Below, in pieces: positions 49,401 to 61,141 of a DNA stretch of 64,000 nucleotides (within the stretch, counting starts at the first letter, position 1; each line of letters opens with the position of its first letter). Origin of the DNA: Cheilinus undulatus (Eukaryota > Chordata > Actinopteri > Labriformes > Labridae); assembly GCF_018320785.1 (NCBI RefSeq), contig NC_054869.1, forward strand, positions 29,180,289 to 29,244,288, in the 5' to 3' direction. A program made the position numbers and the translations under genes. Under the pieces are notes generated by a model. The model did not search any database and was not told the DNA's origin. It saw nothing but the letters and a program-made list of their open reading frames with translations.

Positions 49401-52400
49401 GAAACAGAAAGCACATATAGAAGTCATACTGAGTATGAGCCATAGCATAAAAAAACGATTAAACCCTTTCAATTAAAAACATTTTTGTTTACCCTTTGAT
49501 CTGTAGATGATCTAATTCCCTCTTCATCCTCCTGCCCCTGCCGGTTACATGATATAGACTCCTCTTCACTACATTCAGCACATTTCCAGTAGCCTCTGAC
49601 CACATATCCACTGAGCGCTTTACCACGTACTTCTTCAGCTCGTGTTCATTCCCGTAGTACGGGTAAACCATCATCTCACCCTCGGAGTCCCTTCGGAAGA
49701 TCACGTTGGTGCGCAAAACGCGGCTGAGCTCACGCAGGAAGCCGAAGGAGTTGTTGAGGAGCTGCTCTGGGGTGATGTGGACCACTACCACCAGCTGACC
49801 CAGGGCCAGCTTCTCGGGCATGTTATTGGCACAGTCCAGGCCATCCCACTCACACTCAGCGTTGTTGCAGCCCTGGTCGCAGTGGCCATCAGCGTAGTGG
49901 TCTTTACAGTACTGATCATAGAGAGGACTAAAATACAAGACAGAAATTTAGATGTGTTGTTACTGTCATACTATTAAACCTAGCTGTTCCAGTGTGACAA
50001 CTTAGCCTGAATCTTATGACCCATTAGAGTTCAGGATGTACAAAAAGGCAAACTAACGAGAGGATTAATATGGTTTAGTTCACTTGTCTATAAATACAAC
50101 ATCAGGAATTGTTCATATCGAGGTTAAATACCAAACTGTGTCTAAATATTTATGACATTAAAATTACATATGACTACCTCATCAAGGTTTTCTTTTTGGT
50201 TTAGCCTGTCAGGTTGATAAAATGCTCATTTATTTCTATTACACCTGTTGAATGTAAAATAAGCCTCCTTACTTGCACTGTCTTTCCAGATTCTGGCAGT
50301 CAAACCCATCATAGAGACAACCAGCGTTGTCACACTGTGAATCACACTTTCCATCGCTGAAGTATCTCCAGCACTGCAGCGAGTCCGAACAGTTCTTCCA
50401 TGGAGAGTTGAAGTTGAGGGAGCAGTCGCCATTGTCCCAGCCACACGCATGGTTGTTACAGAGCACATCGCACACCTTGTTGTGTTTTGCTTCCTCGCAC
50501 TGCGGGATGTCACAGAAGACTTCCACCTCTGTCGGCGGAAGCGGAATGTCAGTGCCAAATCCTCCGTGGAAGCTGTAATCCAGGATGTGGCAGCGGAGGC
50601 CGTTGAAGTTTGTGGGACAGACGCAGTGGTAGAACGGCGCCTCTGTGGTGTATTCACATGTACCGCCATTGTAGCAGGGGTTGGAGTTACAGGGGCTGTC
50701 GGTGGGATACTGGCACTCAGGTCCGGTGAAGGACGCAGTGCACAGACATTTGGGGCTCTTGTGGCCAGAGATGCAGGTACCGCCATTGCGGCAGTGGAGG
50801 CTGCCACAGGCCTGAGCGTCATATTCACATGTGGAGCCAGTAAAACCCTGTAAGAGGAGAAAAGCAAATGTATTTTGAGCAAGCTAGTTAATACTTTCTC
50901 TAAGAAATGTTCAAATTTACTTTTTAAACTTTAAAACATTATTTATTTATTTAAATTCCTGGTTGGGAATCCTAGCAATACAGTCCTCTTGTAACTTTTA
51001 GTCCTTACAAGATGAGATTTTCATTGAACAGATTTAACAGAAATTGAGGTCATTTGATTTGCAACTCTTTATGGATGGATTTGTAATGCTTTTATTGATC
51101 TAGATGTTCATGTGCTTGCATTGTGGTTATTAACTTCAGATATAGGAACAAAAATCTCTTTAATATTTTCCTAATTGATAAATATGATTTAGAGCTAGGG
51201 TTTGTGTAGTCCCTCATTGAATTATATGATTGTATAAAATGTCCTTAAAATAATAAATCATCTCTGTTTGTATTGAAAGAAGTGTAGGTACTCACAGGAG
51301 GACATTTACAGATGAAGCCATGTGGGGTGTTACTGGCGACAGCACAGGTCCCTCCATTACGACATGGTTTCCCCTTACACCCATCAAACACTGTGTCACA
51401 GCGTTGACCTACAGACCAGTCAGACAAAGAAAACTGTAATCTCTAATTTTTGCATACATATTTGCATATTTTCTATAGTGATTAAATTTTAGAGTATCAC
51501 ATTTTTTCATTATTGATTTACCTTTGTTTCTCAGTATATTGTATGTATATGTGTCAAACAGTTCAAAACATACAGAAAGACTATTTTGAAAAAAGGAAAG
51601 CAGAATCTTTGTTATTGAGACGTTGGATTCAAACTAGTTTTAATCGTTATTCTAGCCCAGTAAAAGCAATGCAGACTAAAGTGAAATCAGGTATATTCTG
51701 CTAGAATAGAAGGAACCTACGGTGGCGTATTGCATTCACTTGAAAATAAAAAAAAAATTCCTCCAGTTTTTACGACATAACTATCACGTAAAAACAGGAA
51801 TTTATTTTTTTTGTAATTTCCGGTTTTTACGAGATACTATCTCATAAAAACAGGAATTTATTTATTTTTGATTTTCCTGTTTTTACAAGATAGTATCTCG
51901 TAAAACAGGAAATTATTTATTTTTGATTTTTCTGTTTTTACGAGATAGTATCTCATAAAAACAGGATGCCCCTGATGCTCTCCTGCATGAATGGTTGCTG
52001 CATTTATCAGCCAGTAATTAGAGGTGCGGGGTTAAGAAGTAGTCAGAATCTTTCAAATCCTGAAAGATGTTGATCCACTGCGTATTGTTTCCTCAAAAAT
52101 CCCCACCAGTTCTCTATGCGTTGGTTATGATTGCTTGAGCCATACAAATAGCAATTTGCTTGAAAACTCATCCACATGATCATGTCTCAGGAATATCTGC
52201 ATCTGCTCCACGTAACAGTTCTCTGTCCCTAGGTCTGATCGAATTCTGTTTTCAGGAGTTACTATCTCATAAAAACAGGAAATTTAAAAACAAATAAATT
52301 TCTTTTTTTTACTAGATAATATCTTGTAAAAACAGGAAATTCAAACATAAATAAATTCCTGTTTTTATGAGATAGTTATGTGGTAAAAACAGGAGGATTT

Positions 52401-55400
52401 TTACTTAAGTGAATGCAATACACCACCGTGGGAACCTAAAGAAAGGTATTAAAAACACAAAATAACTGTAATCCTGAAATGGTATCAGAGCCTGTCAAAC
52501 TGAAAAAGTAAACTCAAGTTGACCCTGCATTTGACTCGAAATCACAACAAACTCTCCCTAAATGTGTTTAGTTTTCTTTTTCACCTGTGTAGCCAGTGCG
52601 ACACTCGCAGCGGTAGTTGTTGGTGAGTTGGATGCAGCTGTGTGTTCCTCTCGGGTCACACGGGTTGGACAGACACTCATTGACGTCTCCCTCACAGCGC
52701 TCTCCTACGTATCCTGCAGGGCATATGCAGTGGTAGCCCCCTACTTTATCCACGCACTTCCCTTTGTTGAAGCACTTTGGCTCATTGGTGACGGGGTCAG
52801 TGAACGGGTTGCAGTCGTCAATGTTGATCTCACAGTGCACACCTGAGGGAATCACAGAAGGTATGATATAGGGAAAAATGTCTCCTTGATGTATGAAAAT
52901 CTTTTCAGTCTATGAGATTCAATGAATTGCCTCATTGTGCAATGTGTTGACTTTTTCACTATTTTGGGGGATACCGTTTTTCTAAATATGCCTCCTCTAC
53001 TCAGCAAGTAATTTAAACATTTCCCAGGATGATAACCACTAAGCTTTTAGTGCTAATTCAACCTGGCTCTCAAAAATGAATGATGCTTGCTATGAATAAA
53101 ATGGACATGACTTCATCATTCTAAAAAATCCAAACTGTGCTATAGATGCATTCAACAACAGTCTGCGTGGTAACAGATAATAGAAAAATTGAATATTTTC
53201 CTATTAACGTCTTTGCCCCTCTAATATTGCATAATAATAATATAGTACGAAGCACTCATCTATTGTTCTTACATTTCCCTCAAAATTATATCTTATTGTA
53301 TGTTATCTATGACTGTAGCTGTATTAGTATTTTCTCAAAATAAATGTTTATTTTAAAAACCAAGACTAAACTAAAATTTGTTAAGTTAAATTTAAAGAGC
53401 AGCCAACATTACATTAATTCTTCAGAAACTAACTCAAACGGTTTAGACATTTTTGAGTAGCTTATTTGTATTACCTTAAAGTCTATACATTCACTTTGGG
53501 AAGACACTGACACCAATGCCAGCATCTGTATTAGTGCTGACAACAAGCCTAAGTTTTTGCACTCATAAAACATATACCATGTTAGAGCATGATGCCTGCC
53601 TCTATTGATTTGCACAGGTAGGCGAATGACTCGTGTCTCTGGGTAGGTGATATTCTAACTTGAATGTGGATATGGAAGACTGCACCCATGCACCACTTAA
53701 TTTTTAAAAGGAAGGATGAAGAAAATCTGGTGACAAAAATAAACTTTGAAAATACTTTAAAGAAATCTAATGGTGTTATAAAGTATTCATATCTGTTCTC
53801 ACTGGGGTAGTACCCAGATAAAATAACTTGTACTTGGTGTGGAAAAAAGTAGTATCAGGGCCTCCTTTTAATTGTAACAGAACCTCTTTTGATAAACACA
53901 TCTTGCAGGGGCAATCTTTAGATAAAAAGACACTTAAAAAACTCAAAATGGAAGGAACAAAAAAGAGCTTGGTGTTTGGTTTTTCAGTTGTGTAAATCAT
54001 TGTGCAAATGTAAGGACAGCTTACAAGCTGGGTGCATACGTAACACTTTCATTTACCCTGCAGTTTTACATTAAAAGGACAGGTTGATGTTAAAAATTTA
54101 AATATAGGGGTGCAGATGGGCTGATGATAATGTTTAGAGGCTAATCCTTCTGAGCCGTGGCTTCTTACCTGCATGACATTCCCCAAAATGCTATCCCTGA
54201 ATTCCCACTCTATCCACTGTCATATCAAATAATGGTATTAAAGCTAAAAGAAAAAGAACAGGAATTCAACTTGGTCCTTCATCTGCGATGTAAAACTCTT
54301 CAGGTAAAAACAGAATTAGCACACAATTTATTATGAAGTTTAAATTATTTTACCATCTGAGTTCTAACTGTAAAATATCCTTGAATGCTTTAAGAATAAT
54401 CATTAAAGTAATCATTTAAAGAAAAATTATAGTGTAATTTCTATATTTTCCAGTCTCTCATCAAAAATACCATCATCAACATGTCTATTTTAGGACACAC
54501 CTCACTCTGCTGGCACTTTAAGCTTACACGTACACACGCACTCCCTTCATGTTTGAGAGAAAAATCAATGTTATATTTGACAAGTAGAGGAAAGAATGGA
54601 GGCAGGACCGGAGGAGGAGTTTTCAGACATGCCCTGGTTGCTGTTGAGCCCTAATTAATGAAGTGTGGAGACAAGGAGGGGTGGATGGAGCGGCAGAGTG
54701 GTGTGGAGGAGTGTGCGTGGGGTCTGCTGACCTTGGGTTCCCCGGGGACAGGAGCATTTGTAGGTATTGATCAGGTCAATGCAGGTGCCCCCGTTCTGGC
54801 ACGGCTGAGAGAAGCACTCATTGATCTCGTCGGAGCAGTTGGTCCCCACGTATCCTGGCATGCACTGAAAGTCGAAAAAGAAACAAGAGAGAAGAAGAAG
54901 ATGCAGAGGGTGAGGAAGAAAAGAAAGGCAGAGGGAGGAGAGGGAGAGAGGAACATTTAATCAATGTCTGACATGAAACAAAAACGCTTTTTGTTTACCT
55001 GGCTGTTTTTCTGGCCCCCCATACTGCCAAGGCCAGCAAATCTTTTATTCAAGGGGAGATTAACACAACCAAGCTGTTTGTTTGCTTTTTTATAAACAGG
55101 CTCTTTATTAGCCTGCTTGGTATCGTATCATCTAACAGGCTGCCTTTTGTATGCCAAGGCATTGTTGACAAACTCATCACAAACTAGAGATTTGAGATTT
55201 TTATTATGTAAAAAGGTGATAAAGGTTTTTTCTTAGTTAGATGATTTGATTTGATCACAAAAAACTCAAATTGCAACTAAAATATCAGAAAAGCTTTCTA
55301 TCCTTTCAAGCAGACATGAAATGGTAAATGTAATGTTTTTGTGTGTCTATAAATCTCAATTTTTCACTGATTTTATACATGTAATTAGTCTATTCAAACT

Positions 55401-58400
55401 TCATCTATTCTAATAGGTGTAATGTACAAAAGATAGCAATGAAACTGATATTGCATAATGTACCATTACTCTCATCAACCTGATCGTGTGGCTTTCTCTG
55501 GTGCTGTTACCTTGCAGGAGTATCCTCCCAAGAAGTCGGTACAGGTGGCTCCATTCTGGCAGGGGTTCGGGGTGCATTCATCTACCTGCTCCTCACAGTA
55601 ACTTCCGGTATATCCAATCTGGCAGTGACAGTAATGAATGTTTCCTGCGTCCAGACACTGGCCAGAGTTGCGGCACAAATGGGCAACATCAACTCCTGCA
55701 TATGGGGGATGAGACAGCCTATAGTCTATCATACAATTTCACCAACACAGCACACTTAATATGATAGGATTTTTTTTAAAGCCGGCTAATGCACACACAC
55801 TTCAAATGCAAAAAAAAAAAAAACAGAAACAGCATCTGACCTCTTTGCTTGGCTGCTACCTCGCAGGACACACTGGGGACATCACAATAAAGTCCCGTCC
55901 ACCCAGTTTCACACTGGCAGCTGTAAGTGGTTTCTATCTGCCAGCATTTTCCCCCGTTCTTACAGGGTGACGAGTCGCACCAACGAACCAAGTTCTGAAA
56001 TGTGTAAGAATATTGGAGTAAAGGGTTTAAGAAACAGCATACATACACAAAAGTTCTATTTGCCTGAAAATCACTTGTTGAACCTTTTATAAATAGAAAG
56101 ATGTACTTTATTGATCCTAAACTGGGATATTGTGGTGTTACAGCAGCATGTTAAAGAGCAAGTAAAAGAAATAAATATTCATAAAATAAGCCCTAATAAG
56201 TGATGAAGAAATATATGAATTCAGGAATTTTACTGGACTTCAATTAACTGCATTCTTATACTAATTTAGCAGACATACTTTGCAGGAGATAGAGCCCCTT
56301 TTGTTCAAACAGGGGTCCTACATGCTTTTAGAAATCAGATTAAAGACGTTTTGAGACCTGAACTGAGAAATTTTAATACCACTTTTTTCACAGTAAATTG
56401 TCAAAATTAGAGGCATGAGATTTCTCATTACACCTGACTAGGGCTGAATTTTCTGATGTAATAAAATTGGTATGTAATGCCAAATATTTTAGGGCAAACA
56501 AAAAATCTAAGGTCATAAATGCCAAAATACGATTATTTTTGGCAGATTTAATGCCTCTATTCTTATTTTAATGTGAAGACCTGTTAAAATAAGGCAGCAA
56601 GAAAAGTTGATTGAATCACAGTGAGTCAGACAAAATCAGAGAGGGGTCTGGGGTCCTCTTTGAATCATGAAGAATATTAATAAAACAATTTGTGGGGGAA
56701 GATGATTAAAATTGTATAAGGTTGACCAGAAAACAAAGATTGGAATAGGTTGTACAGTTATCATAAAATACCAATGACGTGATAATGTAGATAAGCTGTT
56801 ATTGAATGTGCCAGCATGTATCAAGAGCAAATTTGAACAAAGCAAAAGAAATGTCAGTTTCAGTGAGACAGAGACAACCCTAGATTTAGTGAGGTGAACT
56901 GTTACAAAAAGGAATGCCTTGAAAAGTTATGCCCCTTCAGGAATACTTTGAACCATTTACTAATTAAAGTAATTGTATTTTTTTAGTTTTAGTTTATTTT
57001 GGTCAATTTTAAAAAACACAAAACTCAATATACTGATAAAATGACAATAAATAAACATTAAGATAAACAAACAGGACTGAATAGGTGTAGACTAAAGCCT
57101 TTGCTTAAATCTTAAACCTTAAAGATAAACAGGCCCATTTAACCTCTCCGTGCTCTTACCTGACAGTTGAGTCCGGTGTACCCGTGAGGACAGGTGCACT
57201 TGTAGGTGCCATAGCTGTCCTGGCAGGTTCCACCATTCAGACACGGTTTAGAGTCGCACTCGTTGATATCATGCTGGCAGTAGCTCCCAGTGAAGCCCGG
57301 CGGGCACAAACATGTGAAGGCGTTGATGCCGTCCACGCATGTGCCACCATTAAAACAAGAGCTTTAGGGGATAAAATAAAGGAATGAACCAAAGTGAAAG
57401 TATTGTGAAGCTTTTAAATAAGAAGAGAGGAGGAAAGAAAATCAGTGAAACAGTTTTTCTGAACTTCATGAAAATTCACAAATGATTTATACAATGAAAG
57501 TTTATCAGGAACAAATATTTTCATCTACTTCAGATTTAAGTTGCACTCATGCTTTTTGAAAAACAAGTTATTACACTAAAGAGCTACTGTACATGCTTTT
57601 CATGGGATACAGATGCTGTGGTCAGATGTTGTAATTCTTTACTCCACCACTCGAGGCAGCAGCGGACAAGAGTGTGATGTACACAAGTGGCTGAAAGTGA
57701 ACTTGTTGATCTGCAGCCTTTACTCTCCATCATGTGTAAAAAAAACCTGTTTCTTTTCTTCAGATTAGAAGTTGTAGGGTTTGAGCACTTAATCCTAAGC
57801 TCTTGATACTTATTAATTGTTAAGTGGGACTTTACTATCTGTAATTTCTGTACCTCTCAGTGCAGTCAGGAGTGTTGTTTTCACAGTGGATCCCACTGAA
57901 GCCAGCCGGACAGGTGCAGGTGTAGCTGTTGACACAGTCAGTGCAATTTGCTCCATTCTTACAAGGGTTGCTCTCACACTCATTGATGTCCTCTTCGCAT
58001 TTTGTCCCCCGAAAGCCAGGCAGACAAGTGCATAGGAAGCCGTTAACCTGGTCCTTGCAGAGGCCTCCATTACTGCAGGGATCTGGGTAGAAAAAATATT
58101 GTTGAGACTTAGATTTTGTTGAAGTTGAAGTTGCTTTTGGTTTGTTTACAGCGTCAATCAAAAAACAGTAAAGTCTGAAACTCATACTTGGTTTGCAGTC
58201 ATCGATGTTGGTTTCACAGTTGCGTCCACTGTAGCCTGGTTTACATCCACAGCGGTAACTGCCCAAAGTGTTTTGACAGGTTGCTCCATTGAGACAGGGA
58301 TTCTTCACACACTCTTTGATATCGACCTCACATGTTTGGCCTTGGAAGGGTGGAAAAGGCAGACAGTTTACTCTTTGAATGTTTGCATTAAAACAGAAAT

Positions 58401-61104
58401 ATGGATAACAGGATGGGAAGTGGAATTATTTTTAATTAGGTGGAGAAGAAAAAAAAAGGGATCCTAGTTACTACTTAAGAAAAGGATTTTTAAACCCAAA
58501 GATGAAGGAAATCAAGTCCATCATCTTAGCCAAATATACAGGCAATCACAGAAATTCACTGTTTGGTCTATTCCAGAATAAAACTACCATTTTCCAAGGG
58601 AGTATGGTTATGATGGATGCAAAAGCTCAACTCTAAACCCATTAAAAACTTTGAAAATAAAGACTTCCAAATCCTGATATGAATATTCAAATTTCTGATA
58701 AGAAAAACTTAAATTTACATGTGACAACCATAAAAGGGAGGCTAATGCTTTGAAATGGACTCCACTTTGTTTGGATCAGTGGCAAAACTGTGTGAAACCT
58801 GTGCTGACAGTAACAAAAAAAAAGTCCCTTTAGAACACGGGGACATTATTGTTTACCTTGCCATCCTTCAGGACAGACACAGGAGAAGCTCTGATAGTCC
58901 CCTGACTCCTGACAAACTCCTCCATGCTTACAGGGTTTGGAGCTGCATGGTGCCATCAAGGTCTCACAGTTCTCTCCTATAACACACAAACACAAGCTCA
59001 GGCCCATTAAAGAATATCTTTAATACAGCGAAGAGTCTTTAAGCACAGTGTGACATCATGCAGGAGTCATGAACTTGGAGATAACCCAAACTAAATGGAC
59101 AGAGTATCATCTTTCAATCAGTGCTATCAGAAGATTTTAGCCAGACTCTGTCAGTTTCAGAGGCCTGCGGAGACATTTCCCTATCTGTTTCCACAACGCC
59201 CGGCTCATACAGGAAGCCGGCACCATTTTCCGGCCATTGTGAAGCCATTTGCTTTTCTGTGAGACAGGAAGCAGGCAAACAGGAAATGTGTCAAACACCC
59301 TGTTCCCACCCCGGCAGAGAAAAAGCCTTTTATTATTCAAAGACCTGTGGATTTTCCAAAAAGACAACTCCACGTATCCAAGAAAATTTGCCCTCAGCCT
59401 TTCTATCACTATCTGTTTTGTTAAATAATTTGTTAGATGACAGGAAAATATTTTCCAGCCCTCTTATCAGTGATGTTCATGTATCTCAGAGGAGTAGAGT
59501 GAGTCAAAGGTTTGGTGTCTTTTAGCCTAAAGGAAGTCTTGTTGCTGAACTTTACTTGACAGTTATTTCATCCGTCGCATATTTTTCCTCTTTGACAATA
59601 ACTTACAGGACGTGAGCTGTGGAAAAAAAAATGTTCATGTCAAGAAAATTCCAGAGCATCAGCCCAACCCATGGGTACGTCTAAACCATTTCCAGTAATG
59701 TTTTCATACCCGTGTAAGGCAGGATGCAGTTGCACTTGTAGCCTGCGACATCATCAATGCAAGTCCCCTGGTTGAGGCAGGGGTTGGAGGCACATTCGTT
59801 GATGTTGGTCTGGCAGTTTGGTCCTGCAGTTGAGACAGAAAATTAATCAAATAGTCATCAGTTTAAGGCCAACAGTCAAGTGGTTAGGGAAGTGAAGCTA
59901 AATTATGGCCACACAAGACGTAAACTGACCGGTGAAGCCCATGCAACAGGTGCAAACGTATCCGCTGGTCATGTCCTTGCAGGTGCCTCCGTTCATGCAG
60001 GGATTGGATTCACACTCATTGTTGTTGATGTCGCAATTTTTGCCACTCCAGCCAGAATCACAAAGGCATTTATAGCTGACAGAGAGAAGTTTGAATGAAA
60101 ATCTCAGTCATAAATCTCTGTAGAAGCATTTTGTCTGACAGACTTAAGTTACTGTTTAAAAGAGAACATTGTGCTTTAAATTCGCTGTAAAGTGATTAAA
60201 AAAAATCTTTATTTTAGGTTTGTTGTATGACAGACCACTGTGTTATGACCCACAAGGCCAAACTTCAGTCATGAACATTTCTAAATTAATAAAATTAAGC
60301 TTCAAAATCTCGAGAAACGAGGCAGTAAAACCTGCTCTCCAATGCTGTGATCTTGTCTGTTGAATTAGCCAAAACCCCACCCACTCACGAGAAATACGAT
60401 CCTCTCAAATAAAAAAAAGAAGCCTCTGATTAGAGTGCAGCTGTCTGGCTCTGTGCCAGAGCAGGGACAGAAATTTGTGATGAAATTTACTGTTTTCTGG
60501 TACAAATCTCTCTGTTTTAATACTTTTTAGGATCTGTGGCCCACAGTGAGTGATAGATTTGGGAAATTTACCTCACAATGAACAAAAACACAGCATGTAG
60601 CTGGCCGCTAACTTCTAGTTGATGTCATGGGATGATATGTTTGCCCTGAGTCAAATAAAACCAAGCTAGGAAAGAGGTTAACAACCTTCTAACAGTCAAA
60701 ATCAAAAATTCAGTCACATGTGGATCTCAGTGTTTTTTACATGTTTACAGCAACCATATAACAACATTTCTAGTATGTTAAGACACACATTTTGGATTTC
60801 ACTTTACAGGGACTTTAAAAATGTTATACTATGTGGTGTGCTACACCTAAAATATTGTTAGCATATTCAAATTAATATAGAACAGATAGCAGTAAAATGT
60901 TGATCTAGGAGGCCAAATACTGCAATCTAACTTGTCTGTTTTACTTGGATCCAATTGAAAACATTTTAAAATTACTTTCTTCAGGTGTAAATAAGTCATT
61001 AGATATCTGCAGGACTTAGTACTTGTCTATGCATTATACGTCAGATTTTATGTTCCTGGAAATGTTGCTCTTTTTGGGAAAAAACAAAAACAAAAAACAG
61101 TTTT

Positions 61105-61141
<37 letters not shown>

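Noticed and set aside
57957-57965. Extra cysteine in EGF25 (TDCV)
   Set aside because: Also present in human NOTCH1 EGF25, so conserved and not an anomaly.
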